A DNA stretch of 29,664 nt from CAKSXP01 sp964609305 (lineage in GTDB: Bacteria; Bacillota; Clostridia; Oscillospirales; Oscillospiraceae): positions 1 to 29,664 of the forward strand of contig CAZSRK010000028.1 of assembly GCA_964609305.1 (NCBI GenBank). Reading direction: 5' to 3'. Within the stretch, counting starts at the first letter, position 1. Each line of letters begins with the position of its first letter. The notes below the pieces were generated by a model. The model did not search any database and had not been told where the DNA came from. It saw only the letters and a program-made list of their open reading frames with translations. Of the stretch, positions 8,538 to 16,878 are shown piece by piece. Both the position numbers and the translations under genes were made by a program.

Positions 8538-8563
8538 GTTACTTTTAAACAAAGAAAAGTAAC
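8538..8563. repeat. Extragenic stem-loop GTTACTTTT / AAAAGTAAC
   Basis: Two perfect 9-bp arms separated by an 8-base loop, in the 189-bp gap between the COG2509 gene and the clpE-like gene. Hairpins of this GTTACTTTTC-like kind recur in intergenic DNA of gut Clostridia (recollection, not searched). The surrounding bases (CTGCCCTTCGGAGC before, CTGCGGAGCAG after) are also partly complementary. It could be a repeat element or part of a terminator region. Confidence 0.5.
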
Positions 8564-8621
8564 CCCCTGCGGAGCAGAACAATTTGCATAAAGGGGAAAC
8601 ACGGCGGGATATATACAAATA

Positions 8622-8655
8622 AAAAACAGGGTATGTAATTACATACCCTGTTTTT
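8622..8655. terminator. Bidirectional terminator between convergent genes
   Basis: A 34-base perfect palindrome: an A5 tract, CAGGGTATGTAA and its exact complement, ending in a T5 tract. Because both flanks have the A/T tract, it works as a rho-independent terminator on either strand: for the flavoprotein genes (plus) and for the clpE-like operon (minus, 13 bp past its stop). Confidence 0.9.
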
Positions 8656-8667
8656 ATTAATTATTTT

Positions 8668-10992
8668 TTACATCGCGTAAATCTGTATCTGTCCGTCAGA
8701 GGCGGTCAGCGCGATGTTGCTGACCTGGCCGCGGTATTTATCCACGATCTCGGACGCAAGGGGATCCTCAATATCCTTCTGGATCGTGCGGCGCAGGTTA
8801 CGAGCGCCATAAGTTATGCTGTAACTCTTCTCAGTGAGGTAGGAAATAACGCTCTCGTCATAGGTGAGCTTCATATTCTTCTCGGCCAGAAGGTCAACCA
8901 GCTCGCCAAGCATGATGCGCGCGATGCCAGCGAAATTTTCCTCCGTCAGGCGGTTGAAGCAGACGATTTCGTCGACGCGGTTTATAAACTCCGGCCGCAA
9001 AAAGTCGTTGAGCGCTTTGAGCGCCTTCTCACGGCTCTGCTCATTAAAGCTCTGGTTGAAGCCGACCGAACCGGTCTTTTTGTCGCTTCCCGCATTCGTG
9101 GTCATAACGATGACCGTGTTTTCAAAATTCACTGTACGGCCCTGCGCGTCCGTGATGCGGCCGTCGTCGAGGATCTGGAGCAGCACGTTGAGCACGTCGG
9201 GGTGCGCTTTCTCTATCTCGTCGAACAGCACGACGGAATATGGCTTGCGCCGTATCTTCTCGGTGAGCTGCCCGGCCTCGTCATAACCGACATAGCCCGG
9301 GGGCGAGCCTATTATGCGAGAGACGGAGTGTTTTTCCATGAATTCGGACATATCCAGACGGATGAGCGACTCGGGCGCGTTGAACAGGTCGGCGGCGAGC
9401 TGCTTTACAAGCTCGGTCTTGCCGACGCCGGTGCTGCCCACGAAAATGAAGCTGACCGGTTTGCGCTTGGCCTGGAGTCCAACTCGGCTGCGTTTTATCG
9501 CTGCGCATACCGCGTCCACAGCCTCGTCCTGTCCGATGATATGGGTCTTGAGCCGGTCGGCAAGCTTTGCCAGCCGCTCAAATTCATCCTCCCTGATCGA
9601 GCTTGCCGGTATCTTCGTCCACAGTTCGATAACGCGGGCAAGATTTTCGCTGGTCAGGCGGGGCCGGCCCTGTGTGGCCAGCATATTTTTTTCGTCGGTG
9701 AGCTGAAGACTCTGGCTGCGTATCTCCGCCAGGCGCTCATAGTGCTCGGTCTCCGTGTCCGCCATCAAAAGCTCGCGCTCCTTATCAAGGTCGGCAAGAG
9801 TCTTGTTGATCTCGTCGATGCGGGCATAGTCCATGTTCTTGAGGTTCACGTCCGAACATGCCTCATCTATCAGGTCGATGGCCTTGTCAGGCAGATAGCG
9901 GTCGGTTATATACCGCTCCGAGAGCACGACAGCCTGCCGGCACATATCGTCCGGGATCTCGACGCCGTGATACTCCTCATAATAGTGCTTGATGCCCTTG
10001 AGGATCTCGACGCTGTCGTCGATGGACGGCTCCGCCACGGTCACGGGCTGGAACCTGCGCTCCAGCGCGGCGTCTTTTTCGATGCTTCTGCGGTATTCGT
10101 TGAAGGTCGTTGCGCCAATGACCTGTATCTCGCCGCGGGAGAGCGCAGGCTTTAGGATATTTGCTGCGTTCATGCTGCCCTCCGCGTCGCCGGCGCCTAC
10201 GATGTTATGCACCTCGTCGATAACAAGGATGATGTTGCCCTGTTTGCGTATCTCCTCGATAAGCCCCTTCATACGGCTTTCAAACTGTCCGCGGAACTGC
10301 GTCCCGGCCACCAACGCGGTCAGGTCAAGCAGGTCGACCTCCTTATCGCGCAGCTTGTAGGGCACATTGCCGTCCACGATACGCTGCGCGAGTCCCTCGG
10401 CGATTGCGGTTTTGCCGACGCCAGGCTCGCCTATAAGGCAGGGGTTGTTCTTCTGCCGGCGGTTGAGTATCTGTATGACACGCTCAAGCTCTTCCTCTCG
10501 GCCGACCATGCGGTCAAGCTTGCCCTCGCGGGCGCGGGTGTTGAGGTTTATGCAGTAATTATCGAGAAATTTGCGCTTGCGCGCGGCTTCACGCGCCTCT
10601 TTCGACGGGCGCTGCACCGTTTCCCCTCCGGCGGCGGGCTGTGCCCCGGGCGCGGAAGGGTTCTGGGACGGCGGATTCCCATTTGCTCCGAACAGGCGGT
10701 TGAGGAAAGGGAAAGTTGCGGTCTTACCGTCCTCATCACTGTCGTCAGCGCTGTTTTCGATCTCCATCAGCCCCTCGGCAGCGCCGAGTGCATCCGTCAT
10801 CTCACCGGAGAGCCCCTCGAGCTCATCATCTGAGATGCCGAAGCGGTCTATCAGTTCGTCGACCGGCTTGATGTGAAGGTCTCTGGCGCATTTGAGGCAC
10901 AGGCCCTCGTCCCTAGAGACCCCGTTTTCTATTTTGTTTATGAATATAACGGCCACATTCTTGTGGCAACGGGAGCAAATTGTAGTTTGCAT
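8668..10992 (-). CDS. clpE: ClpE-like AAA+ ATPase with N-terminal zinc finger
   Basis: 774 residues. Four cysteines (C6, C9, C32, C35) form an N-terminal CxxC-CxxC zinc finger like that of ClpE; the Clp_N double repeat of ClpC is absent. An acidic, then Pro/Gly-rich linker (about 60-130) leads to AAA1 (Walker A GEPGVGKT 188-195, Walker B to Glu260), a short coiled-coil middle domain (about 390-440), and AAA2 (Walker A GSTGVGKT 519-526, Walker B FDE to 592). A VGF tripeptide at 643-645 is in the place of the ClpP-binding loop, so it should deliver unfolded proteins to ClpP. The ATG follows CAGGAGA and lies only 4 bp past the pgsA stop. No CtsR direct repeat or CIRCE element was found, so classic heat-shock control is not visible. 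Confidence 0.88.
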   Translation of the reverse strand: MQTTICSRCHKNVAVIFINKIENGVSRDEGLCLKCARDLHIKPVDELIDRFGISDDELEGLSGEMTDALGAAEGLMEIENSADDSDEDGKTATFPFLNRLFGANGNPPSQNPSAPGAQPAAGGETVQRPSKEAREAARKRKFLDNYCINLNTRAREGKLDRMVGREEELERVIQILNRRQKNNPCLIGEPGVGKTAIAEGLAQRIVDGNVPYKLRDKEVDLLDLTALVAGTQFRGQFESRMKGLIEEIRKQGNIILVIDEVHNIVGAGDAEGSMNAANILKPALSRGEIQVIGATTFNEYRRSIEKDAALERRFQPVTVAEPSIDDSVEILKGIKHYYEEYHGVEIPDDMCRQAVVLSERYITDRYLPDKAIDLIDEACSDVNLKNMDYARIDEINKTLADLDKERELLMADTETEHYERLAEIRSQSLQLTDEKNMLATQGRPRLTSENLARVIELWTKIPASSIREDEFERLAKLADRLKTHIIGQDEAVDAVCAAIKRSRVGLQAKRKPVSFIFVGSTGVGKTELVKQLAADLFNAPESLIRLDMSEFMEKHSVSRIIGSPPGYVGYDEAGQLTEKIRRKPYSVVLFDEIEKAHPDVLNVLLQILDDGRITDAQGRTVNFENTVIVMTTNAGSDKKTGSVGFNQSFNEQSREKALKALNDFLRPEFINRVDEIVCFNRLTEENFAGIARIMLGELVDLLAEKNMKLTYDESVISYLTEKSYSITYGARNLRRTIQKDIEDPLASEIVDKYRGQVSNIALTASDGQIQIYAM

Positions 10993-10996
10993 AGAT

Positions 10997-11542
10997 TCAG
11001 TCTCCTGTTGTTTTGGCTTTCATTATGCCGACGTAGCTCTTGATATAGCTCACAAACGCCACCAGGGACACCGCAAGGCAGACGCATATCATCGCCAGCG
11101 CAGCGGTGCGCGGTATCTGCGGGAAGATGATAAGTGCAACGCAGATTATAAAAAACAGAACCGTCGCCGTCTTTCCGAAATAGTTCGACGGCGGGATCTC
11201 GACCTTGGCACGCCGGTGGATGAGCAGCCCGCCCAGTCCCATGCACATCTCTTTCCCGACGAAAATGAGCAGTACCCAAAGCGGTATTATACCCTTTATC
11301 GTCAGGCAGGAAAGCACGGCAAACAGGAACATTTTGTCACCGAGCGGGTCGAGGACCTTGCCAAGGTTCGTTATAAGGCCAAAGCGCCTTGCAATAAAGC
11401 CGTCGAGGAAGTCCGTCACGGTCGCCACGGCATATATCACGGCGGCCCACACGGGCGCCGACGGCACGCCGGAGAAAAACACAAGGACAAACACGGGAAC
11501 AAGGCAGAGCCGGCACACCGACAGCATGTTTGGCAAATTCAT
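10997..11542 (-). CDS. pgsA: CDP-diacylglycerol-glycerol-3-phosphate phosphatidyltransferase family
   Basis: 181 residues, the usual size for PgsA. The CDP-alcohol phosphotransferase motif D-x2-DG-x2-AR-x8-G-x3-D-x3-D is complete: D44, D47, G48, A51, R52, G61, D65, D69. About five to six membrane helices surround it. The enzyme joins CDP-diacylglycerol to glycerol-3-phosphate at the inner face of the membrane, the committed step to phosphatidylglycerol. Other CDP-alcohol transferases share the motif, so the exact alcohol is inferred from size and similarity. The ATG follows GGAGGG. It sits between cvpA (31 bp upstream) and the clpE-like gene (4 bp downstream) in one operon. Confidence 0.85.
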   Translation of the reverse strand: MNLPNMLSVCRLCLVPVFVLVFFSGVPSAPVWAAVIYAVATVTDFLDGFIARRFGLITNLGKVLDPLGDKMFLFAVLSCLTIKGIIPLWVLLIFVGKEMCMGLGGLLIHRRAKVEIPPSNYFGKTATVLFFIICVALIIFPQIPRTAALAMICVCLAVSLVAFVSYIKSYVGIMKAKTTGD

Positions 11543-11573
11543 GTTTCCCTCCGTAAATCACATTTATTTTTTA

Positions 11574-12311
11574 TCAGAAGTTGAGCCATCTGTAAACATA
11601 GTCCCGCTCAAGGAACCATGAGGCGATGGTCGTCGACTCGAGCGTATCCTCCGGAAAGATCTTACCCGTGAACCGGAAGGCCCAAGCCAGGATCGCACAG
11701 AAGCAGACACCTGTTATAACACCGATTATTGTGCCTCCTATCTCGTTTATGATGTCCAGACATGGGAAGCGGAAGCTTAGATTCAGGATATTCCCCAACA
11801 CCGTCAGCAATATCGCAATAAGCACAAATCCGAGTATAACGCCGAGATAGTATGTAACCCTCTCGCAGAAAACCTGTACCGCGCTGGTCGTGACCGAAAC
11901 ATTGTTCGTCTCGGAATATTCCAGCGCCTCCTGAGCGAGACGTTCAGCCGTGGCGTCGTATACGCCCACGTCGGTATAGGCTGACTTGATCACTGCCAGG
12001 CGCAGGTCCGGATTCTGCTCAAACAGGTCGGTGACGGACAGCTCAACATCATAGTTCCCGTTTTCGTCCGGCTCGTAGCCGAGCTGCTCATACAAGTTGG
12101 TTTCGATATCGTTTTCAAGATACCCGCTGATAAAGGGTCTGAGCGCGGGGATGACCTCGTAGGAGAACGTGGTCGACAGCAGATGCCCCCCGTACAGAGA
12201 TATTATTATAACGACCAGGCCCCCTATGCCCATTATAATACCTTTTTTATATCCCGCCCAGCCGCAGATAACCAGTATCGCGACGAAAATCAGGTCAATG
12301 ACGACTCTCAT
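11574..12311 (-). CDS. CvpA-family membrane protein
   Basis: 245 residues with two N-terminal membrane helices (about 3-22 and 25-48), an extracytoplasmic acidic insert (about 60-140), and two C-terminal helices (about 148-175 and 185-212). The N-terminal block with the GYKKG segment is typical of CvpA/colicin-V-production-type proteins, whose Gram-positive members are implicated in envelope homeostasis but poorly defined. The large insert is common in Clostridia members. The ATG follows GGGGGAGA. It is 57 bp downstream of the DUF5711-like gene and 31 bp upstream of pgsA, an envelope-themed operon. Confidence 0.82.
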   Translation of the reverse strand: MRVVIDLIFVAILVICGWAGYKKGIIMGIGGLVVIIISLYGGHLLSTTFSYEVIPALRPFISGYLENDIETNLYEQLGYEPDENGNYDVELSVTDLFEQNPDLRLAVIKSAYTDVGVYDATAERLAQEALEYSETNNVSVTTSAVQVFCERVTYYLGVILGFVLIAILLTVLGNILNLSFRFPCLDIINEIGGTIIGVITGVCFCAILAWAFRFTGKIFPEDTLESTTIASWFLERDYVYRWLNF

Positions 12312-12368
12312 GTGGATCTCCCCCTGTGGCCTTGTATATGTTTATCCCTGTGTGTTTGCGTATTTGTT

Positions 12369-13490
12369 CTATGATATGTCCCGAAGATGCGCGGAATACG
12401 CCGACAGCAGCAGCGCCCTGCCATCCGAGCGGAGCAGCGCGCTCCTGACGCCGAGCACATCCTCGGCAGACCCCTCCTCCAACAGCTCCGAAGAATACAG
12501 CACGCAACAGTCGGTATACAGCGCAAGCGTCCTGCTCCCACTGCGCGAGAGCGAAACGAGCGTCTTGTCCGTCGTTGCCAAAGCAGTTTCACTGCCCTGC
12601 GAGTCATAGCTTATCAGGCTGCCCGTTCCTCCGGTCAGGTATTCGCTCAAAAAAACGCTGATGCCACCGCCCGAGGCGGAGTATCCCTCAAGATACTGCC
12701 CCTGGAAGCTTGCTGCCGTTTGTTCCTGTCCGGATGAGTCGATAAAGACCATATCGTCTTCACCGACGAGACACAGCCGTGTCCCGCTCAGCCATATCAC
12801 GTCAAAATACAGCTTGTCCGTGAATGTGACGGCGGCTTTTTCCTCCTGTGAATCGAGCCTGAATATATGCAGTACCGTCCCGGAGCTTTCGACGCAAATG
12901 GCGGCCATTTCCCCTCCTCCGGGTGCCACGGCGGCTTTTATGAGCCAGCCGGAGCCGGAGTACCAGCGGTAAATCGGCAAAAGTGCGGAGCCATATACGG
13001 TGACGAGCCCCCTGTACCCCGTTTCTTCCGTGCAGACGGCGAAATATCCGTTCTCGGCCATATCGGCGGTGATTATCGTACCGGCCGCCTCTAGCTCCGT
13101 AACCGTTCCATCACTTCCGGCGGTGCGCAGCTGCGTCCCTCCGACGTCGAAAAAGACGGCCAGCTCCTCCGAGGCGTCCACTGCGGGCACCGACATTGAA
13201 AAGATGCTCCTTGCCACAGTCTCCCCGTCCGCATTTGTAAGCTGCAGTCCCGTTGTAGAGGCGATGGCCAGCCCATCGCCGCAGATGGCAAAACACTGGT
13301 CCGAGCCGGTCTCATAGGTAAACGGTTCTATATCAGCGTACCTTTCGGCCGGATCGGGGCCAAACAGCTGGTCACGCAGGAGAAAAGCCGCAACAGCCAG
13401 GGCCAGCGCGGCCACTATCCCCGCCGACGCAAGCGTGCGCAAAGCCTTTTTCCGCCTTCTTATTATATTGTTATCTTTGTTATCTGTCAT
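12369..13490 (-). CDS. DUF5711-like membrane-anchored beta-propeller protein
   Basis: 373 residues. A short basic N-terminus (RRRKK at about 11-15) precedes one membrane helix (about 18-38). The rest is an extracytoplasmic domain of repeated beta-strand units with alternating Gly/Asp turns, which looks like a WD40/PQQ-type propeller and matches my recollection of the DUF5711 family. No enzymatic motif is visible. The start at 13490 is chosen over an ATG 45 bp upstream, because that upstream ATG lies upstream of the -10 box (13519-13524) of the gene's own promoter. The ribosome binding site (AGGT) is weak. It leads into cvpA and pgsA, consistent with an envelope role; function unknown. Confidence 0.75.
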   Translation of the reverse strand: MTDNKDNNIIRRRKKALRTLASAGIVAALALAVAAFLLRDQLFGPDPAERYADIEPFTYETGSDQCFAICGDGLAIASTTGLQLTNADGETVARSIFSMSVPAVDASEELAVFFDVGGTQLRTAGSDGTVTELEAAGTIITADMAENGYFAVCTEETGYRGLVTVYGSALLPIYRWYSGSGWLIKAAVAPGGGEMAAICVESSGTVLHIFRLDSQEEKAAVTFTDKLYFDVIWLSGTRLCLVGEDDMVFIDSSGQEQTAASFQGQYLEGYSASGGGISVFLSEYLTGGTGSLISYDSQGSETALATTDKTLVSLSRSGSRTLALYTDCCVLYSSELLEEGSAEDVLGVRSALLRSDGRALLLSAYSAHLRDIS

Positions 13491-13518
13491 GGCGTTACCT
13501 GTCAGGCTGTGAATAATT

Positions 13519-13527
13519 ATTATAACA
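13519..13527 (-). promoter_or_regulatory. Internal promoter before the DUF5711-like gene
   Basis: On the minus strand: TGTTATAAT, an extended -10 with consensus TATAAT at 13519-13524. The -35 region at 17 bp (TACCAT, 13542-13547) is weak. It would start transcription about 22 nt before the ATG at 13490, letting the DUF5711-cvpA-pgsA-clpE part run independently of the upstream ecf-truA genes. Confidence 0.55.
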
Positions 13528-13601
13528 TATTTCACAGCGAAATGGTAGACATTTTATGAATTCTGGTCGATAAAGCGCATAGAACCGCTGCATTACCCGC
13601 G

Positions 13602-14366
13602 CTACATCATCTCTCCGACCGGTCCGTCATACCAGACCCGGGCCAGATACAGACCCTGCGGCGGCATGGTCGGCCCCGTCAGGCGGCGGTCGCCGAGTTC
13701 GAGCAGGCGGGGTATCTCCTCCGGCATGAGCTTGCCGTGGGAGGCATAGACAAGCGTGCCGACGATTGCGCGGGCCATGTTGTACAAAAAACCGTCGGCG
13801 CAGATACTCACGCTTATCTCATCGTCCCGGCGCTGCGCACGGCACCAGTATACGGTGCGTACGGTCGTCTTTGTCTCAGTCCCGACGCTGCGCACGGCGC
13901 GGAAATCATGCCGTCCCTCAAACGCAGCGGCCGCCCGCTGCATAAGTCCTATATCCAGCGGCGCGGGATAAAAGCACGCACGGTTTTGAAGGAAAGGGTC
14001 TCGCACGCGGCTGTTGTGTATCCTGTAAACATATTCCTTTTTCAGGCAGGAACCTATCGCATTGAAGTCCGGCTCCGCCTCACAGGCAGCGGAAACCGCG
14101 ATATCCGCCGGCAGCCGGGAATTTACAGCCAGCGGCAGCCTGTCTATCGGGATGCGGCTGTCCGTGCGGAAATTCGCGCAGTAGCGCAGCGCATGCACCC
14201 CTGCGTCCGTACGTCCGCAGCCGGTAACCTTCACCCTGTGGCCACAGACGGCTCCAAGCGCCCGCTCGAGCGTCTCCGACACGCTTATCTCCGTTTTCTG
14301 CACCTGCCAGCCGTGATAGCCGCTGCCGTCATAACTCAGGCGCAGGGCAATGTTCCTTTCCGTCAC
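13602..14366 (-). CDS. truA: tRNA pseudouridine(38-40) synthase TruA
   Basis: 254 residues. The catalytic motif GRTDAGVHA is at 51-59, with nucleophile Asp54. TruA converts U38-U40 of the anticodon stem of many tRNAs to pseudouridine in the cytosol. The open frame extends upstream, but the start is the GTG at 14364-14366: it follows GAGGAG, forms a 4-bp GTGA overlap with the ecfT stop, and the protein then begins like other TruA proteins. The linkage of ecfA1, ecfA2, ecfT and truA is a conserved Firmicutes arrangement, usually followed by rplM-rpsI; here those ribosomal genes do not follow. Confidence 0.95.
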   Translation of the reverse strand: MTERNIALRLSYDGSGYHGWQVQKTEISVSETLERALGAVCGHRVKVTGCGRTDAGVHALRYCANFRTDSRIPIDRLPLAVNSRLPADIAVSAACEAEPDFNAIGSCLKKEYVYRIHNSRVRDPFLQNRACFYPAPLDIGLMQRAAAAFEGRHDFRAVRSVGTETKTTVRTVYWCRAQRRDDEISVSICADGFLYNMARAIVGTLVYASHGKLMPEEIPRLLELGDRRLTGPTMPPQGLYLARVWYDGPVGEMM

Positions 14367-15166
14367 AGTCCAAAGCTCCTCAGCGTTATTACCCCAGCCA
14401 GCACTGCGGCACCAAGTATCAGCGCTATCGCGTCGCGGGAGCGCATGTGGAGCTGCTTCATTCTTGTGCGCCCCTCCCCGCCGTGGTAGCAGCGGCACTC
14501 CATGGCCGTTGCAAGCTCGTCCGCGCGGCGGAACGCGCTTATGAAAAGCGGTACGAGCAGCGGCAGCAGCGCCCGGGCGCGTTCTGTCAGCCGGCCTGTC
14601 TCAAAGCTTGCGCCGCGGGCTTTCTGCGCGGACATTATCTTGTCCGTCTCCTCCACCAGCGTGGGAATAAATCGCAGTGCGATGCTCATCATCATCGAAA
14701 ACTCGTGCACCGGCGCTTTTATCTTCTTGAGCGGGCCGAGCAGGATTTCAAGCCCGTCGGTCAGCGCGATAGGGCTTGTCGTATATGTCAGAAGAAAGGT
14801 GCCGGAGATCAGCATCACGATACGCAGGACCATGAAGAATGCGTTGCGAACGCCCTCATAGGTCACGCGCAGCTTCCAGATGCTGAAGAGCACCCGACCG
14901 TCGGTGTAAAACAGGTTCAGTATCGCCGTAAATATGATTATGAGTATCAGAGGCTTTAACCCTGTGAGCAGGGTCTTTGGCCCGATATGCGACACTATCA
15001 TACAGCAGATGAGCGCAGTAAGCACGAGCGCATAGGAGAAATAGCTCTTTGCCGTGAACAGCGCGACGATATACACGACCACCAGGATGAGCTTCGTGCG
15101 CGCGTCGAGCCGGTGCGCGATGGTGTCGCCGGGGAAGTACTGGCCGAGGGTTATATCCTTCAGCAT
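14363..15166 (-). CDS. ecfT: ECF transporter transmembrane subunit EcfT
   Basis: 267 residues, with several hydrophobic helices in the first 125 and one at the C-terminus (about 245-262). The two cytoplasmic coupling helices carry the family Arg motifs: KARG at 182-185 and CRCY at 224-227 (normally A-R-G). EcfT links the two ATPases to exchangeable substrate-binding S components for vitamins or metals. No S component lies nearby, as in group II ECF systems where it is encoded elsewhere. The 5' end overlaps ecfA2 by 7 bp and the 3' end overlaps truA by 4 bp, so translation is coupled throughout. Confidence 0.95.
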   Translation of the reverse strand: MLKDITLGQYFPGDTIAHRLDARTKLILVVVYIVALFTAKSYFSYALVLTALICCMIVSHIGPKTLLTGLKPLILIIIFTAILNLFYTDGRVLFSIWKLRVTYEGVRNAFFMVLRIVMLISGTFLLTYTTSPIALTDGLEILLGPLKKIKAPVHEFSMMMSIALRFIPTLVEETDKIMSAQKARGASFETGRLTERARALLPLLVPLFISAFRRADELATAMECRCYHGGEGRTRMKQLHMRSRDAIALILGAAVLAGVITLRSFGL

Positions 15167-16023
15167 GGAGCAGCCCCCCTTTTCAGGGCGAGTATCGCGC
15201 TCTCGAGCGCGTCGGTCGTATAGATGCCCTCTGGCAGCATGACGCCCCGCGCGCGCAGCGCGTCGGCAATGGCCGCGGCCCAGGGTACGGAAAGGCCCAT
15301 CTCCGCCAGCTCGGCCCCGCGCGCGAAGACCTCGGCCGGCGCGCCGTCCATGGCGACGCCGCCGTCGTGGAAAACTATTATCCTCTCGGTGATGCGCGCG
15401 ACCTCCTCCATGCTGTGAGAGACAAGAAGGACAGTCGATCCGGTCTGGCGGTGGTATTCGGTTATGTTGCCGAGTATTTCCGCGCGGCCCGCGGGATCGA
15501 GCCCGGCCGTCGGCTCGTCGAGCACGAGCACCTCCGGACGCATCGCAATAACTCCAGCTATGGCTACTCGACGCTTTTGACCGCCCGAAAGTTCCAGCGG
15601 CGAGCGCTCAAACAGTTCCTCGCCGACTCCGACGAAGCGTGCGGCTTCGCGCACCCGCGCGTCGATATCCTGCTCCGTGAGCCTCATGTTTTTCGGCCCG
15701 AAGGCGATATCGCGGTAGACCGTCTCCTCAAAAAGCTGGTACTCCGGGTACTGAAAGACAAGCCCGACGCGAAAGCGCGCGCGGCGCAGGCTGTCCTTGC
15801 TTGAAAGAATGTCCTCGTTTTCCAGAAGGACGCTGCCGGAGGTCGGCTTGAGCAGGCCGTTGAGGTGCTGGATGAACGTTGACTTACCCGAGCCCGTGTG
15901 TCCGATCAGCCCGACAAAGCTGCCCCCCGGGATGGTTAGGTCTATTTGGTCGATGGCGACCTTTTCAAACGGGGTGCCGGCGCTGTAAACATGGCGCAGC
16001 CCCCGAACCTGAATCGTTGACAT
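15160..16023 (-). CDS. ecfA2: ECF transporter ATPase EcfA2
   Basis: 287 residues. Walker A is GHTGSGKS (41-48), the Q-loop region is FQYPEYQLF (about 90-98, typical of EcfA2), the signature is LSGGQ (145-149), and Walker B is LVLDE (166-170). It pairs with EcfA1 as a heterodimer that powers vitamin or metal uptake through EcfT. The ATG follows AAGGGA, 21 bp after the ecfA1 stop, and the 3' end overlaps ecfT by 7 bp. Confidence 0.95.
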   Translation of the reverse strand: MSTIQVRGLRHVYSAGTPFEKVAIDQIDLTIPGGSFVGLIGHTGSGKSTFIQHLNGLLKPTSGSVLLENEDILSSKDSLRRARFRVGLVFQYPEYQLFEETVYRDIAFGPKNMRLTEQDIDARVREAARFVGVGEELFERSPLELSGGQKRRVAIAGVIAMRPEVLVLDEPTAGLDPAGRAEILGNITEYHRQTGSTVLLVSHSMEEVARITERIIVFHDGGVAMDGAPAEVFARGAELAEMGLSVPWAAAIADALRARGVMLPEGIYTTDALESAILALKRGAAPC

Positions 16024-16044
16024 TGGCTGGTTTCCCTTTTAGAG

Positions 16045-16878
16045 TTATAATTTTTCGGCGATGGCGTCCGCACAGGCGGCCACAGACAGCGCGTCGAGCG
16101 GCAGATCCAGCCCATCTCGGCGCAGCCTCCATAAAAGCTCCGTCGTCTCCGGCACAGCAAGTCCCTCGGCTTTAAGCTCCTCGACGTGCGAAAAGACCTG
16201 CGTCGGTTCCCCGTCGCCGATGATACGGCCGGAGGACATGACGATAAGGCGGTCGGCGTTTATCACCTCGTCCATGTTGTGGGTTATCAGGATGACGGTC
16301 ATCCCCGTCTCCCGGCACAGACGCGTTATGGTCGATATAACCTCCCGGCGACCCACGGGGTCGAGCATAGCCGTCGGCTCATCGAGCACTACGACGCGCG
16401 GCTGCATGGCCAGCACGCCGGCTATCGCCACGCGCTGCTTCTGCCCGCCGGAGAGAAGATGCGGCGCGTGCAGGCGGAATTCGTACATCCCGACCTGCCG
16501 CAGCGCGGCGTCCACGCGCCGGCGGATCTCCGCGGGCTCCACGCCGAGGTTCTCCGGCGCAAAGGCCACGTCATCCTCGACGACATTCGCGACTATCTGG
16601 TTATCCGGGTTCTGGAACACCATACCGACCGTGCGGCGGATATCGAGAAGCCTGTCCTCCTCCCGTGTGTCCATCCCGTCAACGAGCACCGTGCCGGATG
16701 TGGGCGTGAGTATCGCGTTCATGTGTTTTGCAAGCGTCGACTTGCCCGAACCGTTGTGTCCGAGCACTGCGGTAAAACTGCCCTGCTCGATATCCAGGCT
16801 GACATCATCCACCGCCGGGCTTTCCTCGCCCTGATATGTGTAAACAAGGCCCTTTATGCTTATAATCGTATTGCTCAT
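16045..16878 (-). CDS. ecfA1: ECF transporter ATPase EcfA1
   Basis: 277 residues. Walker A is GHNGSGKS (40-47), the Q-loop region is FQNPDNQIV (about 88-96, typical of EcfA1), the signature is LSGGQ (142-146), and Walker B is VVLDE (163-167). It partners EcfA2. The ATG at 16876-16878 follows GGGAGG and forms a 4-bp ATGA overlap with the upstream methyltransferase stop; an earlier in-frame ATG has no such site. Confidence 0.95.
   Translation of the reverse strand: MSNTIISIKGLVYTYQGEESPAVDDVSLDIEQGSFTAVLGHNGSGKSTLAKHMNAILTPTSGTVLVDGMDTREEDRLLDIRRTVGMVFQNPDNQIVANVVEDDVAFAPENLGVEPAEIRRRVDAALRQVGMYEFRLHAPHLLSGGQKQRVAIAGVLAMQPRVVVLDEPTAMLDPVGRREVISTITRLCRETGMTVILITHNMDEVINADRLIVMSSGRIIGDGEPTQVFSHVEELKAEGLAVPETTELLWRLRRDGLDLPLDALSVAACADAIAEKL

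Noticed and set aside
9202..10155. Plus-strand open frame of 317 codons within the clpE-like gene
   Set aside because: Antisense to a gene with complete AAA+ motifs; the frame shows no domain and no translation signal.
10993..11100. CtsR or CIRCE heat-shock element before the clpE-like gene
   Set aside because: Looked for GGTCAAA direct repeats and TTAGCACTC inverted repeats before the gene and before the operon; none found.
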